Assembly: GCA_963761655.1 (NCBI GenBank)
Contig: CAVXHI010000011.1
Coordinates: 248,001 to 312,000 of the forward strand
Direction of reading: 5' to 3'
Source of the DNA: RYN-122 sp963761655
GTDB lineage: Bacteria; Actinomycetota; Actinomycetes; Mycobacteriales; SCTD01
Length of the DNA: 64,000 bases
The notes under the pieces are model-generated. The model had not been told where the DNA came from, searched no databases, and was given only the letters and a program-made list of their open reading frames with translations. Numbering within the stretch: the stretch's first letter is position 1; each line of letters begins with the position of its first letter. Shown here piece after piece: positions 42,284 to 50,705 of this stretch. The position numbers were made by a program, and so were the translations under genes.

Positions 42284-43803
42284 AGCTGCGCGACCCGGCG
42301 TCCGGCCTGCTCGCGGGCGCCGCGGGCCTGGTCACCGGCGAGCTGCTCGGCCGGCTCGTGCCGGGCGGGAGCAGCCCGGTGCTGTCCGTCGCCGACCGCG
42401 TCGTCGACCTCACGCCCGACGGGCTGCGCAGGTCGGCGATCAGCGCGGTCGGGACGGCCGACAAGCCGCTGCTGCTCCTCGGCGTCCTCGTCGTGTGCGG
42501 GGTCCTGGCCGCGGTCGGTGGCGCGACGGCCCGGCGCAGGCCAGCGGTCACCGGCGGGCTCCTCGGCGCCCTGGCCGTCCTCGCCCTGCTGGCTCAGCTG
42601 CCCGAGCAGGACGCCCGGCCCGCAGGCGCGACCGTCGTCGCCCTCGGACTGGCCCTCGGGACGGCCCTGGTGCTGCGGCTCCTGCTCGCTACCGGCCCGA
42701 GGAGACCGCTGCGCGGACCGGCCGTGACCGAGCGCCGCGCCTTCCTGGTGCGCAGCGCCTGGACGGCTGCGGCGGTCCTCGCCGGGGGCGGCGTGGTCCG
42801 ACACCTCGCGCAGTCGGCCAGGGTGGACGCGCTCCGCGCCGCCGTCGGGCTGCCCGTGCCGGTGCGGCGCGCACCCGGCGACCTCGCGGCCGCCGACCTC
42901 GGGGTCCCCGGCGTGTCCCCGGTGCTCACCCCCAACGCGGCCTTCTACCGGATCGACACCGCTCTCGTCGTGCCCCAGGTCGACCCGGGGACCTGGTCGC
43001 TGACCGTCGACGGGCTGGTCGACGGTCCCTACTCGCTGACCTACGCCGACCTGCTGGCGATGCCCCAGGTCGAGGCCGACATCACGATCCAGTGCGTCAG
43101 CAACGAGGTCGGCGGCGACCTCGTCGGCACTGCCCGCTGGCAGGGCGTCCTGCTCCGGGACCTGCTGTCCCGGGCCGGGGTGCAGCGAACCGCTCAGCAG
43201 GTGCTGGGCACCTCGGTCGACGGGTTCACGGCAGGCTTCCCCGTCTCCTACGCCGGCAACGGGGGTCCGGCCATGGTCGCGCTCGCCATGAACGGCGAGC
43301 CCCTCCCGCTCGAGCACGGCTTCCCCGCCCGCCTGCTCGTCCCCGGCCTGTACGGCTACGTGTCGGCCACCAAGTGGCTGCAGCGGATCACCCTGACCCG
43401 CCGCGACGTCGACGGCTACTGGGTCCCGCGCGGCTGGTCGAAGGACGGACCGATCAAGACCGCGTCGCGGATCGAGGTGCCCCGCGACCACACCCTGCTG
43501 CCTCCCGGCCGGACGACGGTGGGCGGGACCGCCTGGGCCCCGGGCCGGGGCCGTGGTGTCGTGTCCGTGCAGGTCCGCGTCGACGGCGGGCCGTGGCAGG
43601 ACGCCGAGCTCGGCGGGGCGCTGAGCGAGGACACCTGGCGCCAGTGGCGCTGGTCCTGGGACGCCCTGCCCGGTGACCACGTCCTGGAGGTCCGGGCGAC
43701 CGACCGGCTCGGCGACGTCCAGACCGCCGCCGTCGCCGACGTCGCCCCGGACGGCGCCAGCGGGCACCACCGGGTGCTGGTCCGGGTCCAGAGCGGAGTC
43801 TGA
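42280..43803 (+). CDS. Membrane-anchored sulfite-oxidase-fold molybdoenzyme
   Basis: This 507-residue protein has N-terminal hydrophobic segments (about 8-30, 65-88, 95-112, 118-135). A twin-arginine-like motif, TERRAFLVRSAW, follows near 150. Then comes a full Oxidored_molyb domain with the molybdenum Cys in ITIQCVSNEVGG near 270 and PFPARLLVPGLYG-type residues (HGFPARLLVPG near 345). A C-terminal Mo-co dimerisation Ig-like domain has VQVRVDGGPWQDAEL near 430. Unlike its upstream partner it shows no clear heme ligands in the helices. Its GTG overlaps the previous stop. The physiological substrate (sulfite, protein methionine sulfoxide or other) cannot be told from the sequence. Confidence 0.9.
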   Translation: MKLRDPASGLLAGAAGLVTGELLGRLVPGGSSPVLSVADRVVDLTPDGLRRSAISAVGTADKPLLLLGVLVVCGVLAAVGGATARRRPAVTGGLLGALAVLALLAQLPEQDARPAGATVVALGLALGTALVLRLLLATGPRRPLRGPAVTERRAFLVRSAWTAAAVLAGGGVVRHLAQSARVDALRAAVGLPVPVRRAPGDLAAADLGVPGVSPVLTPNAAFYRIDTALVVPQVDPGTWSLTVDGLVDGPYSLTYADLLAMPQVEADITIQCVSNEVGGDLVGTARWQGVLLRDLLSRAGVQRTAQQVLGTSVDGFTAGFPVSYAGNGGPAMVALAMNGEPLPLEHGFPARLLVPGLYGYVSATKWLQRITLTRRDVDGYWVPRGWSKDGPIKTASRIEVPRDHTLLPPGRTTVGGTAWAPGRGRGVVSVQVRVDGGPWQDAELGGALSEDTWRQWRWSWDALPGDHVLEVRATDRLGDVQTAAVADVAPDGASGHHRVLVRVQSGV

Positions 43804-43804
43804 G

Positions 43805-45019
43805 GTGCGGCGCTGCAGGTCGGCCGTGCTCGTGCTCGCCCTGCTGGTCGCCGGCTGCCGGGTCGGTCCGGGCGGGGCCGAGCCCGACCTCGAGCCCGGC
43901 CGGTTCCGGGCGCTGCCGGTCGCGCCCGTCTCGGCGTGGCCGAGCGCGTTCGGCGATGCCGGCCACACCTCACCCGCCGTCACGACCGGCCCGCAGTCCG
44001 GCCACGTCACCTGGCAGCGGGAGCTCGAGGGAGCGGTCGTGCCCGGCGCCGTCGTCGGGATCGACGGTCTCGTGCTGGCGTCGAGCAACGGCGGCGTCCT
44101 GCACGCCCTCGACCCCGCGACCGGCGAGGACCGGTGGACCTACGACGGGGGCGGCGGCTACGGCAGCGACCTGAGCACCAGCCCCACCGTCCTCCCGGAC
44201 GGCACCGTGCTGTGGCCCGGCCCGGGCAACGACCTGCACGCCCTGACCTCACGTGGCCGGCTGCTGTGGAAGGAGCACTTCGACGCGTTCGTGCTCTCCC
44301 CGGCCGCCGTCCGCGGCCGCGTCTACGTCGCGGACACCGGCGGCGGCCTGCGCGCGCTCGACGTCGGCCCCGCCGGCCAGCACCGGACCGCGTGGACCAC
44401 CTCGTTCGGCGGCACCTCGTACTCGAGCCCCGCCGTCGCCCCGGACGGGACCGTCTACGTCGCACACGACGACCAGCTCGTGGCGGTGCGCGACGACGGC
44501 GACACGGCCCGGACCGCCTGGCGCTTCCGGGCCCGGGACACGATCGAGGTGTCCCCCGCCGTCGGCAGCGACGGCACGGTGGTGCTGGGGACGAACGCCG
44601 ACGACCAGTACGGGCTGGCCCCCGACGGCCGGGTCCGCTGGCGCTTCGACCGCGGCGACTGGACGTACTCCTCCGCCGTCGTCCGCGACGGGACCGCCTG
44701 GTTCGGCGACCACCTGGGCTACCTCGACGTCCTGGACGCCGCCACCGGCAAGGTCCGGCACCGCGACCTCGGCACGCCGAAGAGCCAGGGCACGACCAGC
44801 TCCGGCACCGGGATCTGGACCGCCCCGCTCGTCGACGAGCGTGGCGACGCCTACGTGGGTACCGCCGACGGACACGTGTACGGCTTCGGGCCCGACGGGC
44901 AGCGGCTCTGGGACGCCGACGTCGGCGGCATCGTCGCCAGCTACCCGGCGCTGACCTCCGACGGCACGCTGCTGATCGGCTCCACGAACGGCACCCTGTT
45001 CGCGTTCGCCGACTCCTGA
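43805..45019 (+). CDS. PQQ-like beta-propeller lipoprotein
   Basis: This 404-residue protein is a lipoprotein (lipobox LVAGC, Cys18) with a beta-propeller built from PQQ-type repeats. Examples are LHALDPATGEDRWTYDGGG, YLDVLDAATGKVRH and VYGFGPDGQRLW. The A-x-D-G-x-x-Y/V repeat core appears about seven times. The calcium/PQQ-binding residues of true quinoprotein dehydrogenases are not evident, so it is more likely a scaffold or binding protein. The GTG lies 1 bp after the stop of the second molybdoenzyme, ending the operon. It may hold a partner of the redox complex at the cell surface. Confidence 0.87.
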   Translation: MRRCRSAVLVLALLVAGCRVGPGGAEPDLEPGRFRALPVAPVSAWPSAFGDAGHTSPAVTTGPQSGHVTWQRELEGAVVPGAVVGIDGLVLASSNGGVLHALDPATGEDRWTYDGGGGYGSDLSTSPTVLPDGTVLWPGPGNDLHALTSRGRLLWKEHFDAFVLSPAAVRGRVYVADTGGGLRALDVGPAGQHRTAWTTSFGGTSYSSPAVAPDGTVYVAHDDQLVAVRDDGDTARTAWRFRARDTIEVSPAVGSDGTVVLGTNADDQYGLAPDGRVRWRFDRGDWTYSSAVVRDGTAWFGDHLGYLDVLDAATGKVRHRDLGTPKSQGTTSSGTGIWTAPLVDERGDAYVGTADGHVYGFGPDGQRLWDADVGGIVASYPALTSDGTLLIGSTNGTLFAFADS

Positions 45020-45213
45020 CAGGCTCGGTGGCGCCCGGCGATCCAGGTGCGACGACACAGGCCACTGCCGGCCGGCCACGAGGGCCTGCTCGTGCGCGGC
45101 AGCCGGGCTCCCCGGACGACCCTGCGGGGTGCCCGGCGACCGGCGTCGTGGTCGTCGTCACCGGAGCGGCAGGTGCTCGCGTCGCGTGGCTGACGTCATG
45201 GCCTGCCGACGCA

Positions 45214-45229
45214 TGACCTTCGGCCCTGT
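45214..45229. promoter_or_regulatory. Candidate DevR/OsdR-like site upstream of doxX
   Basis: TGACCTTCGGCCCTGT is an imperfect palindrome (GACC-TTCG-GCCC) about 60 bp upstream of the DoxX gene. It resembles the GGACCTTCGGCCC-type sites associated with dormancy regulators of actinomycetes. The downstream gene content fits, but the match is judged by eye and is weak evidence. Confidence 0.3.
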
Positions 45230-45288
45230 CGCCGATGCGCCCCGAGCCAGAGCCTGTGCACACACCCCACGCACAGGAGGCCCGCACC

Positions 45289-45858
45289 ATGACCACGACG
45301 CTCCAGGCTCTCCCCGACCTCCGCGCCAGCCAGCGCGAGAGCCGGTCCACCCTCGCGGAGGTCGGGCTCGTCGGGCTCCGCCTCGCCCTCGGCTCCCAGT
45401 TCCTCTGGGCCTTCCTCGACAAGCTCTTCGGCCTCGGCTACGCGACCCCGAGCGAGCGCGCCTGGACCCACGGCGGCTCACCGACCACGGGCTTCCTCGA
45501 GGGCGCCTCCGGCCCGCTGCAGGGCTTCTTCCACAGCCTGTCCGGCATCGCGGCGGTGGACTGGCTGTTCATGGCTGCCCTGCTCGGCATCGGCACCGCG
45601 CTGCTGCTCGGCGTCGCCCTGCGGCCCGCCGCGGTCTCGGGCGTCCTCCTCCTCACCCTCATGTGGTTCGCCGTCTGGCCGCCCGGCACGCTCGCCGACG
45701 GCGTCGCGACCCGCTCGACCAACCCGCTCGTCGACGACCACGTCATCAGCGCCTTCGGCCTGGTCGTCGTCGCCCTGCTCGCCGGCCGCACAGCCGGGTG
45801 GCTCGGGAGCCGCTGGTCCGCCCTCCCGATCGTGGAGGCGCAGCCGTGGCTGCGCTGA
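45289..45858 (+). CDS. DoxX-family membrane protein
   Basis: This 189-residue protein has four to five membrane helices and the DoxX-like N-terminal pattern GLVGLRLALGSQFLWAFLDKLFGLGYATP near residues 27-55, followed by a periplasmic loop and helices near 88-108, 115-135 and 150-170. DoxX proteins are linked to quinone-dependent thiol or sulfur oxidation and to stress responses. AGGAGG lies about 9 bases before the ATG. It follows the redox operon by 270 bp and precedes a GAF protein and an Acg-like nitroreductase, so it may belong to a hypoxia/dormancy group. Confidence 0.85.
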   Translation: MTTTLQALPDLRASQRESRSTLAEVGLVGLRLALGSQFLWAFLDKLFGLGYATPSERAWTHGGSPTTGFLEGASGPLQGFFHSLSGIAAVDWLFMAALLGIGTALLLGVALRPAAVSGVLLLTLMWFAVWPPGTLADGVATRSTNPLVDDHVISAFGLVVVALLAGRTAGWLGSRWSALPIVEAQPWLR

Positions 45859-45862
45859 GCGC

Positions 45863-46078
45863 GTGCGGGACCCCGCACCGGCCGGCTGGTCGGCGGTGCC
45901 GCTCGTGACCGGTCAGACGGTGGAGGGCATGCCGCTGCAGCACCCAGGAGCAGTCGTGCTCGGTGCGGTCGCCACCGGCGTCGTGGGCTACGCCATCGCG
46001 GTCTGGTTGGCACGCGTCAGCACGTGGGCAGAGCTGGTGGAGGAGGAGGAGTACTGCGACGCCCCGACCCCCCGCTGA
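45863..46078 (+). CDS. Small single-helix membrane protein
   Basis: This is a short frame of 71 residues with one strong membrane helix (VVLGAVATGVVGYAIAVWLARV) and an acidic C-tail (ELVEEEEYCDAP). The start is unclear: GTG at 45863 lies 4 bp after the DoxX stop, while ATG at 45929 would give a 49-residue protein with the same helix. I do not recognise a family. Codon usage and the clean helix favour a real gene cotranscribed with doxX. Confidence 0.5.
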   Translation: MRDPAPAGWSAVPLVTGQTVEGMPLQHPGAVVLGAVATGVVGYAIAVWLARVSTWAELVEEEEYCDAPTPR

Positions 46079-46165
46079 CCCCACCGTCTGCGACAGTGGG
46101 AGCGCACCCGACGCACGCCGGGGCTCGAAGGCGCAGATGACCAGCTCAGCCCGGACGTCGCCATC

Positions 46166-46702
46166 GTGACTCCTGCCTCGCGCCTGCTCGACGCCGTACG
46201 CGCCGTCGGCTCCGACCTGGAGCTGCCGGTCGTCCTGCGGCACCTGGTGGAGGCGGCGGTCACGCTGGTCCAGGCCCGCTACGGCGCTCTCGGCGTCGTC
46301 GACTCCTCCGGTGAGGGGCTGTCGGAGTTCATCACCGTGGGTGTGGACGACGTGACGGCCATGCGCATCGGCCGGACCCCGACGGGCCTGGGCGTCCTCG
46401 GCGAGCTGCTCGTGTCCCCGCAGCCGCTGCGCCTGGCCGACCTCAACCGGCACGGCGCTGCGGTGGGCTTCCCCGCCGAGCACCCTCCGATGCGGACGTT
46501 CCTGGGCGTCCCCGTCCGCGTCGGCGAGGTCGTGTTCGGCAACCTCTACCTCACCGACAAGCACGACGGCCAGGAGTTCACCGACGACGACGAGCAGGTC
46601 CTCGGCGAGCTCAGCGGCATGCTCCTGGGCAGCGTCGGGCTGCACTGCGTCACCCACGCGAGGTGTCCGGTCGTCGTCGTCCACGCGCCGCGCACCTCGT
46701 GA
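46166..46702 (+). CDS. DosS-type GAF domain fused to a universal-stress-protein tail
   Basis: This 178-residue protein begins with a GAF domain (about residues 15-140) very like the heme-GAF of mycobacterial DosS/DosT sensors. It has LELPVVLRHLVEAAVTLV, ARYGALGVVDSSG, and the block with the candidate proximal His, FPAEHPPMRTFLGVPVRVGE, near 105. The kinase domains are missing. From about residue 150 the sequence becomes LLGSVGLHCVTHARCPVVVV, which is the C-terminal signature of universal stress proteins. It thus looks like a fusion created by deletion. Its stop overlaps the GTG of the next gene. Whether it still senses gas is unknown. Confidence 0.75.
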   Translation: MTPASRLLDAVRAVGSDLELPVVLRHLVEAAVTLVQARYGALGVVDSSGEGLSEFITVGVDDVTAMRIGRTPTGLGVLGELLVSPQPLRLADLNRHGAAVGFPAEHPPMRTFLGVPVRVGEVVFGNLYLTDKHDGQEFTDDDEQVLGELSGMLLGSVGLHCVTHARCPVVVVHAPRTS

Positions 46703-47669
46703 CCCCCGACCAGCTCACCCACGTCCTGGGAGCCGCGGTCCGTGCACCCTCGGTGCACAACACCCAGCCGTGGCTTTTCCAGCTCCGCGACGACGCCCTG
46801 CACGTCCGGGTCGACCCCACCAGGCGGCTCCCGGTCGAGGACCCGCTCGGGCGCGAGCTCCGGATCAGCTGTGGCGCGGCGGTCGACCACGCACGCCTGT
46901 CGGTCCGGGGCCTCGGACTGGACTGCTCGGTCGACTGGAGCGTCCACCCGGGCGACCCGGACCACGTCGCGGTCCTGACGGTCAGCGACGCGCTCCCGAC
47001 CAGCGAGCACGAGGAGCAGCTGCTCGAGGCCGTCCTCCTGCGCCGGACCGACCGCACCGCGTTCGACCCCGCACCGGTGCCCGACGGCGTCGTCGAGCAG
47101 CTCCAGGCGGCCGCATCGCTCGACGGGGCGCACCTACCGCCGAGCGCGAGCACGACCGCGTGTTCGCCCTCGAGGGCGTCGTCGCGCGGGCCGACACGTC
47201 GCTGCGCAACGACCCGGATGCCCGCCGCGAGATGCGTGCGTGGGTGCGGTCCGCCGCGTACCCCGACGACGGTGTCCCGTCCGGAGCGCTCCCGGGTCAC
47301 GCCCGCCACCGCGGCTCGAACCTCGCGCTCCGCGACTTCGAACCGGTCACTGCCCCGGCGCAGCAGACGGACGAGCCGCCCGTCGCCGAGCACCCGCTCG
47401 TCCTGATCCTGAGCACCGACAGCGACTCGCCGGAGGACTGGGCCCGCGCCGGGGGGGCGCTCAGCCGGGTCCTGCTGACCGCGACAGCCGCAGGGCTGGT
47501 CGTCAACCCCCAGACGCAGGTGCTCGAGCTCCCCGGGACCCGCTGGCAGCTGGTCGAAGAGCTCGGGCTGGTCGGACGACCCCAGATGCTGCTCCGCGCC
47601 GGGTACCCCACCGGCCCCGGCAGCCCCGGCACGGGGCGCCGCCCTGTCAGCAGCGTCCTGCACGTCTGA
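46699..47669 (+). pseudogene. Acg-type nitroreductase-family protein, frameshifted
   Basis: This gene would encode a 323-residue FMN-binding nitroreductase-like protein of the Acg group, known from the mycobacterial dormancy regulon. The N-terminal part has AAVRAPSVHNTQPWLFQL and ISCGAAVDHARLSVR. After about 47134-47139 the continuation EREHDRVFALEGVVARAD lies in another frame, including LVLILSTDSDSPEDWARAG and GLVVNPQTQVLELP. The span of 971 bp is one base short of 324 codons, so one base seems missing in CTACCGCC. The GTG start overlaps the GAF gene stop. It is otherwise complete. Confidence 0.85.
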
Positions 47670-47863
47670 GCAGCCGCGCCCGTACGGACGACGACGGGAC
47701 GGGCGCTGGGCCCCGTGCGCCCTGACAGGCCCGGCACCAGCTCCGACCGGCACCCCTCGTGGCGCACCTCCCGCCCGCCCCGCCCCGGAGTCCGGCCAGC
47801 TGGGCCCGTCGTCCTCGGCAGCACGTCCGCGACGACAGCGTCGCTGGGGTGCTGACAGGTCCG

Positions 47864-48409
47864 TCAGCCGGGTGCGGCGATGGTCGTCAGCATGCGGAGG
47901 ACGGCACGCCGGTCTGTCTCGTCCTGCGGGTGCGTGAGCAGCCCCTCGAGGACGTACGTCCCCGTGCGACCGGCCGCCGGCAGGTCGGCTTCGGCGACTC
48001 CTGCCCGACGGAAGCCGTCCGCGAGCAGTGCGTCGGCCAGCGCGTGGAACTGGTCGTGCCAGGCAGCCACGACGGCTGCCACGGCGGCTCGGACATGGAC
48101 GACGGAGACCAGCCTGTGGAACCGCTGCAGGCGGTCCACCGCCCACAGCAGCTGCTCGTGCAGAGGCGCGCCGTCCTGCTGCTCGTACTCCTGCAGCGCC
48201 TCGGCCAGCAGCAGGTCCAGGACCGCGACCAGCAGAGCGTCCTTGTCCTCGACGTACCAGTAGACGGTGTTGGTCGTGACGCCGGCGGCGGCAGCGAGCT
48301 GCGCCATCGGCGTCGCGTCGAACCCGACGTCGGTGAACAGTCCCGCCGCCACCCGGACGATCTCGTCGCGCTTGGCCTGCCGATCGACCGGACGACGGTT
48401 CGCGGGCAT
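47864..48409 (-). CDS. TetR-family transcriptional regulator
   Basis: This 181-residue repressor has a TetR helix-turn-helix at about residues 10-55 (TPMAQLAAAAGVTTNTVYWY) and a helical ligand domain. The ATG at 48409 is preferred; a TTG at 48439 is in frame but would place the start inside the operator. The gene is divergent from an alpha/beta hydrolase. Between them lie two copies of a 19-bp palindrome, so it very likely represses both itself and the hydrolase. Confidence 0.92.
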   Translation of the reverse strand: MPANRRPVDRQAKRDEIVRVAAGLFTDVGFDATPMAQLAAAAGVTTNTVYWYVEDKDALLVAVLDLLLAEALQEYEQQDGAPLHEQLLWAVDRLQRFHRLVSVVHVRAAVAAVVAAWHDQFHALADALLADGFRRAGVAEADLPAAGRTGTYVLEGLLTHPQDETDRRAVLRMLTTIAAPG

Positions 48410-48422
48410 GAGCCCGACCCTA

Positions 48423-48472
48423 TCTTGACTGACGCTCAAGAAGCGGTAGCGTCTCTTGCATGACGTTCAAGA
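48423..48472. promoter_or_regulatory. Twin 19-bp operators of the TetR/hydrolase pair
   Basis: TCTTGACTGACGCTCAAGA (48423-48441) and TCTTGCATGACGTTCAAGA (48454-48472) share the form TCTTGnnTGACGnTCAAGA. The outer half-sites are perfect inverted repeats and the centres are 31 bp apart, about three turns. The second copy contains the ATG (48460-48462) of the hydrolase, so bound repressor would cover the translation start as well. Confidence 0.85.
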
Positions 48473-49401
48473 CGCATGAGGAGTCCTTCGCCTCCCAGGG
48501 GGTGCGGTGCGCAGCCCGCACGTACCTGCCCGACGGCGCGTCACGGCGCCCGGTCGTGGTCATGGGGCACGGCTTCGGCGGCGTCCGGGCGCTTCGGCTG
48601 TACGCCTACGCCGAGCAGTTCGCCGCCGTCGGCTACGTCGTCGTGGTCTTCGACTACCGGGGCTTCGGCGAGAGCGACGGGACGCCCCGTCAGGTCCTGG
48701 ACGTGCAGATGCAGCTGCAGGACTGGCGCGCGGCGCTGCAGTTCGCCCGCACGCTGCCGGGAGCCGACGCGCAGCGGGTCGTCGCCTGGGGGACCTCGTT
48801 CGGCGGCGGCCACGTCATCACCCTCGCGGGCCAGGGCGAGGATCTCGCCGCCATCATCGCGCAGGTCCCGCACGTCAGCGGACCCGCCGCCGTCCGGGCG
48901 ACCGGGCTGCGGTCCTCGCTCCGTCTCGCGCCGCTCGCGCTGCGCGACCAGGCCGCCGCCCTGCTCGGCCGTGAGCCCGTGTACGTCGAGGCCGTCGGGG
49001 TGCCCGGCAGCACCGCCGTGATGACCAGCCCCGACGCCGTTCCCGGCCTGGCCACGCAGATCGCCGCAGCGGGCCTCGCACCTGGCGACTACCCGCAGCA
49101 CGTCGCGGCCCGTATCGGCCTCACGATCGGCCGGTACTCACCGATCAGGCACGCCGCCCGAGTCGCCTGCCCAGCGCTGGTCCAGATCGCCGAGCACGAC
49201 GCCGTGACGCCTCGCGGCGTCGCGGAGGAGGCCGCTAGACGGATGGCCCAGGCGACCGTCCGGATCTACTCCTGCGGCCACTTCGACCCCTACGTCGAGC
49301 CGTACTTCGCCACCACCCTCTCCGACCAGCTCGCCTTCCTCACCGCCCACGTCCCGATCAGCCCGGCAGTCGAGGGCCCCGGCGCGGGAGACGCTGCATG
49401 A
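48460..49401 (+). CDS. Alpha/beta hydrolase (dienelactone-hydrolase-like)
   Basis: This 313-residue hydrolase has the oxyanion region VMGHGFGGVRAL near 36 and FDYRGFGESDG near 68. The nucleophile is in AWGTSFGGGHV near 112, the acid in EHDAVTP near 247, and His in YSCGHFDPY near 272. It lacks a signal peptide. The first residues are encoded within the operator for the divergent TetR regulator, and no ribosome site of normal strength is visible, so translation may be leaderless or nearly so. Regulation by TetR suggests a catabolic or detoxifying esterase, but the substrate is unknown. Confidence 0.9.
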   Translation: MTFKTHEESFASQGVRCAARTYLPDGASRRPVVVMGHGFGGVRALRLYAYAEQFAAVGYVVVVFDYRGFGESDGTPRQVLDVQMQLQDWRAALQFARTLPGADAQRVVAWGTSFGGGHVITLAGQGEDLAAIIAQVPHVSGPAAVRATGLRSSLRLAPLALRDQAAALLGREPVYVEAVGVPGSTAVMTSPDAVPGLATQIAAAGLAPGDYPQHVAARIGLTIGRYSPIRHAARVACPALVQIAEHDAVTPRGVAEEAARRMAQATVRIYSCGHFDPYVEPYFATTLSDQLAFLTAHVPISPAVEGPGAGDAA

Positions 49402-49574
49402 CGCGGCGCGCCGCTCTCGTCACCGGCCGTGCCCGACGGGGTGACACGAAGGGCACGCATGAGCACTGCGCGAGGGCGGTCACCACGTCGACCCGCTGAT
49501 CCCCGGCCCTAGCCACCGGGCGAGCCGGTCGGCGGGCCGACAGGCGGCCAGCACGGATGCTCCCGCGCCGTCGT

Positions 49575-50705
49575 TCAGAGGACGAGGCGCTCGCTCCGGT
49601 ACCGGTCGACGAGAGCGAGCAGTGCTCGTTCGGTGCTGACGTAGCCGGTCCAGCCGAGCAGCCGGCTGCGGGTCATGTCGGCGACGACCTCCATCTCGCG
49701 GCCGAGGTCGGCGTCGGTGTGCCACCAGGAGGCCACGCGGGCGAGGTCGGGCTCGACGAGGCCGTGGGCCGCCACGAGCTCGGCCCACACGTCCTCGACG
49801 CCGGCCATCTGCTGCTCGAGCGGCTGCGGGACGTCTGCCGGGCCCTGCGGCTCGACGCCGAGGTGGGCTGCCAGGCGCGGCCACAGGCGTCGCCACCGGA
49901 CGACGTCGCCGTTGACGGTGTTGAACGCGGTGTCGGCCGCGGCCGGGGTGGTCGCGGCCCAGAGCTGCTGGTCGGCGAGCAGGTCGGCGTCGGTGAGGTC
50001 GACGACGCCGTCCCACTGCGCGCGGGAGCCGGGGAAGACGAACGGCCGCCCGAGGTGTCGTTGGATGCCGGCGTACGCGGCCAGTGTCGAGCCGAGGTTC
50101 ATGGCGTTGCCGACCGCGTGCCCGATCACGGTGTGGGAGCGGTGGACGCTCCAGGTGAACCCGTGGACCGCGGCGGCGGCGAACAGCTCGTCCTCCTGGG
50201 CGTAGTAGAAGTTGTCGACCGGCAGGCGCTCCGCGTCCTCCAGGAACGGCGTGTCGGGGACGTCGCCCTGCCCGTACGCCTCGAACGGCCCGAGGTAGTG
50301 CTTCAGACCGGTGACCAGGGCGACGTGGCACAGCGCGCCCTGCGGGCCGAGGACCGCGAGCAGGTCACGGACCATCCCGGCGTTCACCCGGATGTTCTCG
50401 GCCTCGGTCTCCTGGCGCGACCAGGCGGTGAAGAACACGTGCGTCGGACGCAGGCCTGCCAGGGCGACCGCCAGGGACTCCGGCGACCGCAGGTCCGCTG
50501 CCACGTGCTCAGCGCGTGAGCCGGGCACGGGCGAGCGCGACAGGCCCGACACGCGCCAGCCGGAGTCGGCGAGCTGCTCCACCAGGGCGGAGCCGGTGAT
50601 GCCGCTGGCCCCGACCACGAGGGCGTGGGCGTCCTCGGGAGGCTGTCGGACCGGCGTGGGTGCGCGGTCGGGAGCGGGACTGGTGGACTTCGCTGCTGCG
50701 AGCAC
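49575..50705 (-). CDS. PRISE-type short-chain reductase
   Basis: This 376-residue NAD(P)H-dependent reductase belongs to the extended SDR group related to progesterone 5-beta-reductase and iridoid synthase. The nucleotide-binding motif is GASGITGSALVEQL near residue 23. The PRISE signature with the active Tyr, NFYYAQEDELF, lies near 160, and a conserved Lys appears earlier in TGLKHYLGP. Such enzymes reduce activated enones. The GTG at 50705 has AGGAG about 10 bases upstream. The gene stands alone; the neighbouring TetR/hydrolase pair is transcribed apart from it. Confidence 0.87.
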   Translation of the reverse strand: MLAAAKSTSPAPDRAPTPVRQPPEDAHALVVGASGITGSALVEQLADSGWRVSGLSRSPVPGSRAEHVAADLRSPESLAVALAGLRPTHVFFTAWSRQETEAENIRVNAGMVRDLLAVLGPQGALCHVALVTGLKHYLGPFEAYGQGDVPDTPFLEDAERLPVDNFYYAQEDELFAAAAVHGFTWSVHRSHTVIGHAVGNAMNLGSTLAAYAGIQRHLGRPFVFPGSRAQWDGVVDLTDADLLADQQLWAATTPAAADTAFNTVNGDVVRWRRLWPRLAAHLGVEPQGPADVPQPLEQQMAGVEDVWAELVAAHGLVEPDLARVASWWHTDADLGREMEVVADMTRSRLLGWTGYVSTERALLALVDRYRSERLVL

